Assembly (NCBI RefSeq): GCF_014127485.1
Contig: NZ_CP059903.1
Coordinates: 2,480,001-2,544,000, forward strand
Direction of reading: 5' to 3'
Source: Nocardioides dongkuii
Lineage (GTDB): Bacteria; Actinomycetota; Actinomycetes; Propionibacteriales; Nocardioidaceae
Length of the DNA: 64,000 bases
This document shows positions 53,004-61,602 of this stretch, one piece after another (the first letter of the stretch is position 1; each line of letters begins with the position of its first letter). Made by a program: the position numbers and the translations under genes. The notes below the pieces were generated by a model. That model worked only from the letters and a program-made list of their open reading frames with translations. It did not search any database and was not told the origin of the DNA.

Positions 53004-53984
53004 ATGAGTCCGGTGACGCGAAGCGTGGACGACCCCACGGGCGGCGGGGCGCAGGATGCTCTCGCCCCCTCCCAGTTGTCGGTCCGGAGCTGGCGACAAC
53101 TGCTGGAGCGAGCCGCGCGGCATCTGGTGGAGGCCCGTCTTCCCTTCCTCAGCGCCGGGGTCGCGTTCTTCGCAGTCTTGTCGGTCGCGCCCGTGCTGGT
53201 GACCGCCCTCTCGGTCTACGGCGTCCTCAACACGCCCGCTCAGGCGAGGAGTCAGCTCGCTCGGGGGGCGGAGGTGCTGCCGCCGCAGGTCGAGCTGCTC
53301 GTCACCGACCAGCTGACCAGCATCACCACTGCCTCGACGGGGGTGCTGACCGTGCGCGGCCTGGCCGGGCTCGCGCTGGCGCTCTGGACCGCCACGACCG
53401 CGATGGTGGCTCTCATCGATGCGTTGACCGTGGCCTACCACGAGACAGAGACGAGAAGCTTTCTGCGACGGACCTTCCTCGGCCTGCTCTTCGTCCTCGG
53501 CGGGGCGCTCCTGCTGGGCGCGGTGATCGCCCTTGCCGGCATGATCTCCCGGACCATCGAGGACTCTCCCAGCTACGTACGCGGGGTGGCGGCGATCGCG
53601 GCCTGGCCGATGCTGGCAGTCGTGATGGGCACGATGCTTGCTGTCCTCTACCGGTTCGCCCCGGACCGCAAGAACCCCCAATGGCGATGGACGACGTGGG
53701 GAGCGATCGGTGCCACCGTGCTGTGGGCAGCCACCTCCGCTGCGCTGTTCACGTACGTGCAGAACCTCGGCACCTACGGGACCACCTACGGCTCGCTCGC
53801 CGGTGTAGCGATCAGCATGTTCTGGCTGTGGGTCACCGTCCTGCTCATCGTGCTCGGAGCGGCGGTCAACGGTGAGTCGGAGAGGCAGACCGGGTACGAC
53901 TCCACCACCGGTCCTGAGCGCCCGCTGGGCCAACGCGGAGCGGTGGTCGCCGACAGCACGCCGTCCCACCTCAACGACCCCTGA
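53004..53984 (+). CDS. YihY/BrkB-family inner-membrane protein
   Basis: A 326-residue protein with six membrane helices. Signature parts are LPFLSAGVAFFAVLSVAPVL, TVRGLAGLALALWTATTAMV, ALIDALTVAYHETETRSF and LFTYVQNLGTYGTTYGSLAG, followed by the last helix pair. This matches the YihY (once called ribonuclease BN) family. The nuclease assignment of that name was withdrawn long ago, and the function is unknown. It is divergent from the MMPL operon across the 26-bp palindrome and may respond to the same regulator. The second of two consecutive ATG codons is chosen because GGAG then lies six bases away. Confidence 0.88.
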   Translation: MSPVTRSVDDPTGGGAQDALAPSQLSVRSWRQLLERAARHLVEARLPFLSAGVAFFAVLSVAPVLVTALSVYGVLNTPAQARSQLARGAEVLPPQVELLVTDQLTSITTASTGVLTVRGLAGLALALWTATTAMVALIDALTVAYHETETRSFLRRTFLGLLFVLGGALLLGAVIALAGMISRTIEDSPSYVRGVAAIAAWPMLAVVMGTMLAVLYRFAPDRKNPQWRWTTWGAIGATVLWAATSAALFTYVQNLGTYGTTYGSLAGVAISMFWLWVTVLLIVLGAAVNGESERQTGYDSTTGPERPLGQRGAVVADSTPSHLNDP

Positions 53985-53991
53985 GCTCGAC

Positions 53992-54019
53992 CTGCGTCTA
54001 TCCGCCCAGATAGACGCAG
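53992..54019 (+). terminator. 11-bp perfect hairpin after the YihY gene
   Basis: CTGCGTCTATC and GATAGACGCAG flank a six-base loop beginning seven bases after the stop. It marks the end of the host-like sequence; base composition changes just to its right. Confidence 0.65.
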
Positions 54020-54140
54020 CGGCGCCCGGCGTCGACCAGGACACGGACGCCCGGGAGGGGTGGTGCGCTGGCGGCGCATCAGCCGTGGTAAATAAGTTCG
54101 CGTCTTTGCAGCGAACGTGTCGCTCGCGCGCACATGGCCG

Positions 54141-54156
54141 CACTAGTTTTCTAGTG
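54141..54156. terminator. Small hairpin overlapping the HEPN gene stop
   Basis: CACTAG and CTAGTG flank TTTT. It contains the stop codon of the HEPN-like gene. The stem is short, so any terminator role is tentative. Confidence 0.35.
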
Positions 54157-54796
54157 GCGACTCTGCATATTCGACAGCGTTCTTCATGAGAATCTCGCAC
54201 TGGTCAAGGAAATATGAGAGAGGCTCACGACTCTTCATTGGGCCCCTGCTGGGACGTGTGGCCAGAAATTCGCCCGCCGTGGGAGGCGAAGTCGGGGCCA
54301 CAGTCAGGATGGATTCGAGGGCGCGGACGTACTTGTTCTTGCTTTCGACGCTGTCATGCGCAATATGGTTTCTAAGACTTCTCATCCAATCCATAGCTTG
54401 AGCTGAGGTCGCCAAACTGAGATCGATCGGGTTCTCCGGATTAAAAAACAGGAGCGATCGATTTCTAATGGTCCTAGCGTCTGTCCACTCAACGAACTTG
54501 CTGCCCGACCCTAAGAGCACTTCTTGAACATGCGCTATACCTCGTGCCTGCAAGCAACTGGCCACTGGAGTCCCGGCGACCGTAGCGCCGCCCAGCATGT
54601 AAGTGAAGAATGTTTGCTCCAGTCCTGTCTCCAGCGTGCGAAATGCTCGGAGCAGAATCGACTCGTAGACTAAATGCATACTCGCGGGAGGGATAGCCGC
54701 CTCGATAACATCGGATCGCACCTTTCGACACCCGTCGATCCCTAAGGCGAAGACTGCCCACACGTCCAGAGAACTGCTGGTCGGGGAGTCAGGCAT
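54143..54796 (-). CDS. HEPN-like ribonuclease, MAE_28990/MAE_18760 type (candidate toxin/effector)
   Basis: A 217-residue helical protein. The C-terminal half has AMDWMRSLRNHIAHDSVESK, giving Rx4H (R142, H147) as RNxxAH, the active-site pattern of HEPN RNases. An adjacent helix (HLVYESILLRAFRTLETGLE) would complete the four-helix bundle. It is coded with lower GC than the surrounding chromosome. Its ATG lies inside the end of the DUF262 gene (8-nt overlap), so both are co-translated. HEPN RNases of this group are known partners of DUF262 proteins in defence or toxin-antitoxin-like modules, as I recall. A non-defence role cannot be excluded. Confidence 0.7.
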   Translation of the reverse strand: MPDSPTSSSLDVWAVFALGIDGCRKVRSDVIEAAIPPASMHLVYESILLRAFRTLETGLEQTFFTYMLGGATVAGTPVASCLQARGIAHVQEVLLGSGSKFVEWTDARTIRNRSLLFFNPENPIDLSLATSAQAMDWMRSLRNHIAHDSVESKNKYVRALESILTVAPTSPPTAGEFLATRPSRGPMKSREPLSYFLDQCEILMKNAVEYAESPLEN

Positions 54797-55838
54797 GGAG
54801 TCGTTTGCTGATGAACACAGAGCGGAGGAGACGCTTATCCGCGTCCGTCGTTGCACGCCTAGACGCATCCACAAATTTGTCGAGCCCGCCGTCTCCGGCG
54901 CTAATATCGCCTGCGGCGTATTCATCGAACTCAGCAGAAATGTCGTCGAGCACGATCCTCACTCTGTGCGGAACAACGGCGCTTGGCCGACTAATCCCAA
55001 GATCTGGACGCCCGGTGAGCATGTTCGCCACCGAGACGAACAGTGAGTAAAAGAGATGGACCCTGTTGAAGTTAGTTAACGCCAAGTCTTGCGGATCGAA
55101 AACGTCGCCGATGAACCGCATCACTTCATGGAACTCTCTCGCTGCGCGACTTACCGCGACCTCAGCACCCTCAGAGTCATACTTTTTGTAAAGTGCTGGG
55201 ACGTTCTTCTTGGGAGTTACGCCGTCCATGAGGGCCCCCAGGAGGTCGGCGGAGAGTTCCACTTCAGCCATACGGGCGACCTTAGGTGCAGTTAACACCT
55301 TCGAATCCATCCAGTACTGAGCATACTTGTGCCCAAGGGCGTGGGCCGTGGTCTTGAACGCTCCAAGGTATGTGGCATTCAGCAGCTCGGTTGCATTGAG
55401 CTTCACCGAGTAGGTATTCAAACGAGCGAAAGTATCAAGCAGTTCGCTAAGTTCCGTCTCGAACAGAACATCCACGCCGATTTCATACTGCCAGACCGCC
55501 TGTTTCACGTCGCCTGGCAGATCGTCGTATTCGGTTCCCGAATACTCCTCATTGTGTCCATGAAGAACCGTAAAACTACCATCAAGGAATTCGAGAATCG
55601 CTCGCAGGCGTTGCTGCCCGTCCACAACGGTTCTGACATTTTGGCCGTCCACCAGCGACTGGGTGATCAGCACCTTGGGCATGGGTTTTCCGCGGAGAAC
55701 GGTATCTATCAGATAGGACTTCGCCTGGCGGGTCCAGACGGATCGGCGCTGAAACTTGGGATCTAGCACGAGCCGCCCAGCCGCGTGCCATTCGGCAAAA
55801 TCAGAAACGCTATACGCGCGAGTGTCGAAACTTTTCAT
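54789..55838 (-). CDS. DUF262 (ParB/GmrS-like fold) protein
   Basis: A 349-residue protein. The DUF262 hallmarks are LDPKFQRRSVWTRQAKSYLI (residues 26-45), VVDGQQRLRAILEFLDGSFT with DGQQR at 73-77, and FARLNTYSVKLNATELLNA at about 137-155. DUF262 has a ParB-like NTPase/DNA-binding fold. In GmrSD it joins a DUF1524 nuclease to restrict modified phage DNA. Here no DUF1524 (HNH-like) domain is present; the C-terminal 180 residues are unassigned and the overlapping HEPN gene may be the effector. GGGGGAAG before the ATG is a good ribosome site. Codon use is less GC-rich than neighbours. Confidence 0.85.
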   Translation of the reverse strand: MKSFDTRAYSVSDFAEWHAAGRLVLDPKFQRRSVWTRQAKSYLIDTVLRGKPMPKVLITQSLVDGQNVRTVVDGQQRLRAILEFLDGSFTVLHGHNEEYSGTEYDDLPGDVKQAVWQYEIGVDVLFETELSELLDTFARLNTYSVKLNATELLNATYLGAFKTTAHALGHKYAQYWMDSKVLTAPKVARMAEVELSADLLGALMDGVTPKKNVPALYKKYDSEGAEVAVSRAAREFHEVMRFIGDVFDPQDLALTNFNRVHLFYSLFVSVANMLTGRPDLGISRPSAVVPHRVRIVLDDISAEFDEYAAGDISAGDGGLDKFVDASRRATTDADKRLLRSVFISKRLHA

Positions 55839-56190
55839 TCTTCCCCCATGCGTCTATCGCGGGCAGTGGGGCCGCCGCGCGTTCGGTGTCACCCGCACCA
55901 GAAGAAGATCTGGTAACAGGCTAAAGAACGTACCGCATCAGGGCGTAACTACTGCTTGGGGTATGCCATCGAGGCGTTCTTCGAGCGTCTGTTTAGCAAG
56001 TTTGGCGCCCGCAACTGGTTCCGGGAACGACCGACTGCCCCTGCGAGGCCCTGTCCGCTCCCCGCCGCTGCTAGTACAAGAGCCTCTCAAGGCGACACCT
56101 AACCCAGACCTATCCCTCCTTGGGCCCGCGAGTCTCGAGCAGCGACCTAGGTCGGCGACGAAAGACCCACAAGGGTGTCCGTCCTGCATC
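55839..56190. other. Intergenic region upstream of the DUF262 operon, no gene seen
   Basis: This 352-bp stretch separates the divergent DUF262 and 56191 genes. It must hold both promoters. No inverted repeat or clear -10/-35 pair was recognised. A + frame runs through it into the 56191 gene, but with no start supported by a ribosome site. Confidence 0.4.
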
Positions 56191-56916
56191 ATGTCTCCTG
56201 TGGTGGACCTCGATCTGGATGCGCTTGAGGACGACGAACCCGACGATGGGTGGCGTTGGGACCCCACCAACCCGCCTGAACATTTCACGCCAGCGATGGT
56301 CCGCCGTATGAGCATCGGGACGATCCAGGCGCTGCAGAGACCTGACAACGGCATCCTCAATGAGACCCAGCAGCGCTCGTTTGACACGGCGTACGAGGAG
56401 TGGTGGGCGCCGCACCGTGCCCAGTTGCGAGACACGATCAATAGGGTGATGCCAAAGTTCGATGCGAACCGGTTTCTCACGCCCGGCCTCTTGACCTCGA
56501 TGCAGAAGTTTCGGGAGCAGGCAGCCGCTCAACTGGACGCGTCAAGCAGATTCGATTCCAGCCTCGAGAACCTTCTGCCGAAACTCGCAACTCTCCCGGC
56601 GACTCGACACATTCCCGACACCACCAAAGCTGCCGTACTGGAAGCTAGCGTCGAGGATGGTGCCGATCACCTAGCCACGCTGGAGACCATCGCTGATGTC
56701 CTTCAGCGGCAAGAGGCAGCCGCCACGCGCGGTGCATTCTTTTACGTCACTGTCTCGATCATGGTCATCGTCGCGGGCGTGGCACCTCTCGTGATGATGA
56801 CCTGGAGCGATCGCCTCTGGACCGTCGGGACCAGTACTCTCCTCGCCGCAGTAGCAGGCGCGGGTTACTGGGCCGTCAGAATGAAGCAGAAGGAGGCGAA
56901 CGAACGGCAGAGCTAA
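56191..56916 (+). CDS. Unknown protein with two C-terminal membrane helices
   Basis: A 241-residue protein. The acidic N-terminus (VVDLDLDALEDDEPDDGWRW) is followed by a helical soluble region of about 150 residues rich in charged and Gln residues (TNPPEHFTPAMVRRMSIGTI, LNETQQRSFDTAYEEWWAPH). Then come two spans: FFYVTVSIMVIVAGVAPLVM and TSTLLAAVAGAGYWAVRM, and a short basic tail. I recognise no family. Small tail-membrane proteins of this type occur beside defence genes, so it may be a membrane effector, but nothing here shows it. The ATG at 56191 follows a weak AGGGTG. Confidence 0.6.
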   Translation: MSPVVDLDLDALEDDEPDDGWRWDPTNPPEHFTPAMVRRMSIGTIQALQRPDNGILNETQQRSFDTAYEEWWAPHRAQLRDTINRVMPKFDANRFLTPGLLTSMQKFREQAAAQLDASSRFDSSLENLLPKLATLPATRHIPDTTKAAVLEASVEDGADHLATLETIADVLQRQEAAATRGAFFYVTVSIMVIVAGVAPLVMMTWSDRLWTVGTSTLLAAVAGAGYWAVRMKQKEANERQS

Positions 56917-57076
56917 GCGCTTGGGAGCCATCTTTGGACGGCCTGTGAAACTGACCGAAAACCCGGCGTCGTACCGCCTAGTCCGCTTAGATCGACCTTG
57001 GGACTGGACCCGACTAACGCTTCGCGGCGGCGCGGAATTTTCCAAGTTTCGGCGGTATGCAAACCTCGAACCAAGG

Positions 57077-57808
57077 TCAGCCGCCCCACCGCCACCGGTT
57101 CTGCTCGACCCAACTCGTCAAGTACATGCGCGACCCGGCGACTGGGCCACTACGCCGAACTGAACGGGCGAACTGCTCCACGGCAATCTCTCGCGACTCC
57201 CGACGAGTCTCCCGATCACGGTCTGAAGTAAGGACCCTTAAGGCGTTGTGCGTCTTCATCGACTTTAAGCTCTTGTTCAATTCCTCGACGGCGCGGGCTA
57301 CTTCGGGTAGGCCTTTCTTCGGCACTAAGGTGTCCTCGTATGTCGCAAGATCAAACGGGTATTCCTCACGCGTCCCCCACCTCCGGGAGTCCCGGTACTC
57401 CACCGTCGCTACGTACTCCGTCGGCAGATCGCGGCGTTTCAGCCGGTCGGGCATGCGGTCGAACGGGACCTGGATCGTCCGTCCTGGAGCGATCATGGGG
57501 ATTGGGCGAGTAAAGATCGCGATATCCTGCAGGTCTTTCCCGCGAGTCATCGTGGTTTGAAGAGGCTTGTCGAAGGTGACCCGAACGTCGTAAGCCGGTG
57601 TCGAGCCGATGTTCTGGACCACGATGCTCACGCCAGTGCCTCGGAATTCAACATCCACGATCACGTACGGGCGCGCCTGCTCTTCGCGGAGGCGCTTCGC
57701 CTGTCGCAGTTGCACCCCAGCGAAGCTCGCAACAACGACCGCAACGACTAGCCCGCCAACCGCCGCTGCTGCCGAGATCTCTGAAGGTCCCCAATTCGAG
57801 ATGCTCAC
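57077..57808 (-). CDS. Single-pass membrane protein of unknown function
   Basis: A 243-residue protein anchored by one N-terminal helix (ISAAAAVGGLVVAVVVASFA) followed by a short coiled segment (VQLRQAKRLREEQARPYVIV). A domain of beta character follows (VEFRGTGVSIVVQNIGSTPA, YDVRVTFDKPLQ, TEYVATVEYRDSRRWGTREE), then a helical C-terminus. The layout is common among phage- or island-borne actinobacterial proteins of unknown role. The GTG start at 57808 gives the helix directly. Composition is intermediate between island and host. Confidence 0.6.
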   Translation of the reverse strand: MSISNWGPSEISAAAAVGGLVVAVVVASFAGVQLRQAKRLREEQARPYVIVDVEFRGTGVSIVVQNIGSTPAYDVRVTFDKPLQTTMTRGKDLQDIAIFTRPIPMIAPGRTIQVPFDRMPDRLKRRDLPTEYVATVEYRDSRRWGTREEYPFDLATYEDTLVPKKGLPEVARAVEELNKSLKSMKTHNALRVLTSDRDRETRRESREIAVEQFARSVRRSGPVAGSRMYLTSWVEQNRWRWGG

Positions 57809-58091
57809 GTCCGCACTCTACGAGCGCTCGGACGCTTGCGGTCCTCACTCGCACGAGCGTCGGCCTGTACTCACCGAGTAGCGTCTGAAGTGACGCGTCA
57901 ACACCGGCGTCATACCCCCGCGAAGGACGCGGCGTTTAGAGATCGGACGCGTGCCCGTCACGGCATGCGTGGCCATGCGGCTTTGCCTCGTCAAAACCCT
58001 ATCTTTGACATACCCAGTCTCGCCGAAGACTGCTCGGCCGTTCACGCCAAAGCGAAGGTCCGAGGGAAGCGCCGCGGTTACCGTTGATGAC

Positions 58092-58547
58092 ATGACTCTC
58101 GGGCTCCGAATGACCGCATGCGCTCTGGCCAGTGCCCTGGCCCTTTCGGTTGGCCCTGGCACGGCCGCCGCCGCCCCAGAGTGCGAGCCCTACTGCAACG
58201 ACGCGACCTCTCGCACCGCCAACCGCATCGACGGACGCGGCCACGGCGCATGGCTCGCGACCGTCCTTGACCAGTACGGCTACGAGGGTCGCCGGTGGGC
58301 CGAGATCACCTACGTCCCCGCCGGTCACGGTAAGCGCTCCATCGGCGTCATTCAGGTCCCGGCAGGCAAGGCCCGTCAGGCTCGCCGGGCGCTCGATGGC
58401 TGGTGGTTCGCGCAGAACGGGCGGACCTTCGTGCTTCCGCTCGTGTCCAGGACCGACACGCGAGGCGGCACGGGCGTGGCCTTCAAGACGGCTGCTCGGT
58501 GGACCGAGCGCAAACTCGGCGCAGGCTGGGTCGTTCGCACGCCCTGA
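58092..58547 (+). CDS. Secreted small protein of unknown function
   Basis: A 151-residue protein with a signal peptide (TACALASALALSVGPGTAAA, then APECEPYC). The mature part has two Cys close together near its start and a basic, Arg/Lys-rich body (AEITYVPAGHGKRSIGVIQV, RQARRALDGWWFAQNGRTF). I recognise no family. A second Met seven codons in is an alternative start. It is the first of several small exported proteins in this island; their clustering is unusual. Confidence 0.6.
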   Translation: MTLGLRMTACALASALALSVGPGTAAAAPECEPYCNDATSRTANRIDGRGHGAWLATVLDQYGYEGRRWAEITYVPAGHGKRSIGVIQVPAGKARQARRALDGWWFAQNGRTFVLPLVSRTDTRGGTGVAFKTAARWTERKLGAGWVVRTP

Positions 58548-58735
58548 CGTTGGTGTCCGCTCGGGGCCGGTTCAGCACATTGCGAGGAAGTCCCCTCGAC
58601 CCGGCCCCAGGCGCCGTTCAGGTGGCGTCCGGCAACACCGCGATGTGCGCCTACGGCTCACGGTTCGGCGGGGACGTTCCGAGCGGGTATGCGCGCTCCG
58701 GCGCTAACCTCAGACGGCATGGACGAGGAAGACTG

Positions 58736-59020
58736 ATGACTGACGACCAAGAGCGCAGGGCACGGCTCCGCGAAGAGGCACGAAGCCGCCGTGAGGAGCA
58801 CCGCGCCCAGTTCAGCAACGAGCGCAGGAGACGGGCTGCGGAGACGGCTGAGCGAGCTTCTATGACTGATGACCAAAGGCCGCTGGATGGCCTGGAGAAG
58901 ACGATGATTGCGGCGGGCGTGGGGTTCGTCGCGATTGTATTGAAGTCGGCTCACAACCTGCAGAAGCGTCGGATGGACGACAACCGCTTCCGCTGGACAG
59001 ACAAAAACCGCTGGGAGTAA
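58736..59020 (+). CDS. Small basic coiled protein, possibly membrane-associated
   Basis: A 94-residue protein. The first 45 residues are a highly charged helix (DDQERRARLREEARSRREEH and FSNERRRRAAETAERA). A weak hydrophobic stretch follows (TMIAAGVGFVAIVLKSAHNL), then a basic tail with NRFRWTDKNRWE. The ATG has AGGAAG seven bases upstream. Function unknown. The phrase MTDDQ occurs twice, at residue 1 and about residue 44, a possible internal duplication. Confidence 0.5.
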   Translation: MTDDQERRARLREEARSRREEHRAQFSNERRRRAAETAERASMTDDQRPLDGLEKTMIAAGVGFVAIVLKSAHNLQKRRMDDNRFRWTDKNRWE

Positions 59021-59117
59021 CGCCCACGCTCGATGGAGACCGCTCAGGGCCGGCCAGCATGTACCGAGGAGGCTTCTCGGCATGACCTTCTAGGCTCAGA
59101 TGCGGCTGTCGTGCCCG

Positions 59118-59579
59118 TCAGGAATCGTCGTCCTCGGGGTCCCAGTAGTTGTACGTCGCGAGAGCGTTGGAGTAGGCGGCCAGCGCTTCGTCGAGCGCCT
59201 CCCATGACGGGCTCCCGCTACCGCCCGAGATGTAGTCGGCTACCAATGCCTGGATCTTGGCAGTCTCACTCTCGCCAAGTTCGAGGGTGAACCGAGCCGT
59301 AGCCTCCATGAACCTGCGGACGACCTCGGTGCTCTCGTTGTGACGGTTCCCGACACTTGATGCAATCTCGCCGCGAAGGGCTGCCGTGGCGACCAACGCG
59401 CCCTCTTGGGCTTGCTCATGGCGTTGCCGCGCTTGCTGCTTCTTCTCGGCGCGTCGCTCGGATTCCAGGGCATCTCGTCGCTCCTCCGCTTCGGCGTCTT
59501 CAACGTTGTCCGCGGCGCCCAACTGGACGCCGACGCAAAACAGCTCGCCCCGAGAGTCATGGCGTTGCCCGCATACCAT
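59118..59579 (-). CDS. Hypothetical charged helical protein
   Basis: About 153 residues. The middle is a coiled-coil-like stretch (EDAEAEERRDALESERRAEK), then AALRGEIASSVGNRHNESTE and an acidic end (NYWDPEDDDS). The protein looks soluble and could be a phage-like or regulatory factor; no family is recognised. The start is uncertain: ATG at 59579 has AGGAG close by but overlaps the divergent gene at 59562, and TTG at 59522 would avoid the overlap. Only the C-terminal 130 residues are confidently coding. Confidence 0.45.
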   Translation of the reverse strand: MVCGQRHDSRGELFCVGVQLGAADNVEDAEAEERRDALESERRAEKKQQARQRHEQAQEGALVATAALRGEIASSVGNRHNESTEVVRRFMEATARFTLELGESETAKIQALVADYISGGSGSPSWEALDEALAAYSNALATYNYWDPEDDDS

Positions 59580-60107
59580 CCGCTCCTGCCCGAGGCCGAC
59601 GTCGCTGAAATCGTCGCGGCACACCTCGAAGGAGAAGCCACCGGCACCGATCCGCGCGTCATTCGCCGCGTCGTCGCCCACACGAGTGCCCTGGCGTGGA
59701 GCCGCGGCCTGCACGACGAGGCCGAGAGGGACATGGTGCGTCAGGCGACCGCGTTCCTCGACCGCCTCCCCGCGCAGGTACGCGACCAGGTCGGTTTCGC
59801 CCACCGGACCGCTGCTAGACGCTCGATGCTCGAGCCGTACCTCGACGACGTCGACCCGCGGTTGCGCGACCAGTTCGTCTCCTACGTCCGCGGAGTCGAG
59901 GAGAAGGCCTACGCGCGCTCACGCGAGGCCCGCTACGCCACCGCGGCCCGCGGCCTTACCGCACGCGGGAAGTCCCGATCAGCGGCCTCGCGGATCCTCG
60001 GGGTCTCCTCCGCGGTTCTGAACCGCATCGAGGCCGCCCACCCACGCGACGTCACCTTAGCCCCCGACGACCCGATCCTCGAACGGGCACCGGAGCTCCG
60101 CCCCTGA
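59562..60107 (+). CDS. Hypothetical protein with C-terminal helix-turn-helix-like segment
   Basis: About 181 residues from ATG 59562 (ALPAYHPLLPEADVAEIVAA). The body is helical and rich in Arg, Ala and Glu (RVIRRVVAHTSALAWSRGLH, LDRLPAQVRDQVGFAHRTAA). Near the C-terminus, RGLTARGKSRSAASRILGVS followed by SAVLNRIE has the spacing of a helix-turn-helix. It could be a small DNA-binding protein. An upstream ATG at 59406 would give a Leu-rich start that overlaps the opposite-strand gene and is probably not used. Confidence 0.5.
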   Translation, partial: ALPAYHPLLPEADVAEIVAAHLEGEATGTDPRVIRRVVAHTSALAWSRGLHDEAERDMVRQATAFLDRLPAQVRDQVGFAHRTAARRSMLEPYLDDVDPRLRDQFVSYVRGVEEKAYARSREARYATAARGLTARGKSRSAASRILGVSSAVLNRIEAAHPRDVTLAPDDPILERAPELRP

Positions 60108-60233
60108 CCCGAACCCCTACGTTCGCCAGCAGCTGAGAACCCCTGACGAAGGACCCGGGGTGCGCGACTGCTGCGCCCAGGCCAAGGAAGAGCTCGGGCC
60201 CAGGGCCGGCGGGGGTAGGGTCGCGGGCTGGGA

Positions 60234-60590
60234 CTAGTCGCCGCAGGTATTGGTCGTCACGATCAGCCAGCCCCCACCCCGCCGGGCGCGTTCGGCGCGG
60301 ACCCGGCCGTGGTTGTGGTGGCCGGAAGCATCGAGCACCGAGAACTCGTAGCCGTCCGAGCCATCCGGTAGTGGTGAGACGTACCGCGGCTCGGTTGCGT
60401 ACTTCTGGGCGAGGTACTCCCGGATCCGCGCCACAGGTACTCCGACTGCGTCTTCGGGATGGGCTTGGGGGGAGCGGGAGCAATCTGCATCCGGCCCGCG
60501 CGCGTTGACGTAGGCAGAGGCGACGAGCGCTACGACCACAACCGCAACCGCGCTCAGAACGGCGCGACGCGCCCACCGGTCCCTTTTCAC
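60234..60590 (-). CDS. Small exported or membrane-anchored protein of unknown function
   Basis: A 118-residue protein. After KRDRWARR there is one membrane span (AVLSAVAVVVVALVASAYV) and then an outer domain with two Cys (DADCSRSPQ and TTNTCGD at the end). The domain reads VARIREYLAQKYATEPRYVS and GYEFSVLDASGHHNHGRVRA. The GTG at 60590 falls 37 bp after the stop of the preceding lipoprotein gene on the same strand. No family recognised. Confidence 0.55.
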   Translation of the reverse strand: MKRDRWARRAVLSAVAVVVVALVASAYVNARGPDADCSRSPQAHPEDAVGVPVARIREYLAQKYATEPRYVSPLPDGSDGYEFSVLDASGHHNHGRVRAERARRGGGWLIVTTNTCGD

Positions 60591-60627
60591 GGCGTCGCCT
60601 GCTCGACGTGCGACTTCCGGCCGTGAG

Positions 60628-61602
60628 CTAGCCACCGGCGCCGAATCCTGATGTGCGGGCAGCGAGCACGGACCGCTCCCAACCTGCCTCGATCCGGGCG
60701 ATCTCCTCGGCGTACACCGACACGAACTCGTCAAGCAGCGGTTCCAGCAGAGCGAGGCCCTCCTGGTACTTCGCGCTCCGGCATCTTTCGTCAGAGTCCA
60801 AGGCCGCAGCCTCCAACTCGAGGTAGGAGGACCAGGCCCGGCTCGCCTCCTCTCCTGGAACGGGCGGAAGCGGCATCTGCCCGGTCAGGTAGAGGTGAAG
60901 GCCTTGCCAACCTTGAGCGCCGTCGGCGGGGAGGTCGAACCCGGCTTTGCTCATGCACTCCCGGTAAGGATCGAGCGAGCCTAGCTGGGCATCAACTTGC
61001 TCGATGAGTGCCGTGAACCGCACCCCTAGGTCGTCGGCGCCCTCCGGGACACCGGGACGGTCGCCCAGGTCAACGACCGGCTCGTCGACGGAACAGCGCC
61101 CTACGGCTCTTTGGTAGGCGTCCTTCTCCACGGCGGCACCGAACTCGTCGCCTCCCTCTCCGGCGCGAATGGACTCAGCAGTAGCGAGAGCAGCTATCGA
61201 CGGCGCACGACCCAGCGCCCCCATCCACGCCCCGGAAGTGCCGTTGGCGCGGTAGCCCGTCCAGATTGGCAGAAATCCAGAAGGGACCTTGAAGCCCTCT
61301 GTCGCCATGCACTCGTCAAACGTCCGGTTCAACTGCTTGAACTCCAAGAAGTGGGCCGCCTCCCGCTCAAGCTCATCTCCCGCGATCGCCTCAAGGAGCG
61401 CATCCGCACGCGCCTGTGTCTCCGTAGCGGTTGCGGCAAACTCGGCATCGTCCGCACCGGGGCCGGAACGGGGCTCGTCGGTAGAGGTGCCGCACGCACC
61501 CAGGATGAACGCCGGCAGCAGGCCGAGCCCTAGGGCCCGAAGCGTGCGCGACGCCCAGGCAGAATCCAAGAGGGCCGCGATCGGGTCAGCGGTCGGCAGC
61601 AT
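60628..61602 (-). CDS. Putative lipoprotein of unknown function
   Basis: A 324-residue protein. The signal reads RTLRALGLGLLPAFILGACG with a lipobox Cys at about residue 38. The mature part is helical and acidic (DALLEAIAGDELEREAAHFL), with four Cys in two similar blocks: RTFDECMATEGFKVPSGF and PYRECMSKAGFDLPADG. That repetition suggests an internal duplication of a Cys-containing motif. The ATG at 61602 has GGAGG eight bases upstream. It overlaps the end of the upstream secreted-protein gene by 17 bases. No family recognised. Confidence 0.65.
   Translation of the reverse strand: MLPTADPIAALLDSAWASRTLRALGLGLLPAFILGACGTSTDEPRSGPGADDAEFAATATETQARADALLEAIAGDELEREAAHFLEFKQLNRTFDECMATEGFKVPSGFLPIWTGYRANGTSGAWMGALGRAPSIAALATAESIRAGEGGDEFGAAVEKDAYQRAVGRCSVDEPVVDLGDRPGVPEGADDLGVRFTALIEQVDAQLGSLDPYRECMSKAGFDLPADGAQGWQGLHLYLTGQMPLPPVPGEEASRAWSSYLELEAAALDSDERCRSAKYQEGLALLEPLLDEFVSVYAEEIARIEAGWERSVLAARTSGFGAGG

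Noticed and set aside
50721-54200. Reading the MMPL gene as a 1159-residue protein
   Set aside because: The upstream part runs antisense through yihY and the palindrome; the MMPL fold starts at the ATG at 52835.
59406-59561. Leu-rich N-terminal extension (signal-peptide-like) of the 59562 gene
   Set aside because: It overlaps the opposite-strand coiled protein and its hydrophobic look comes from the complement of a charged helix; no ribosome site supports ATG 59406.
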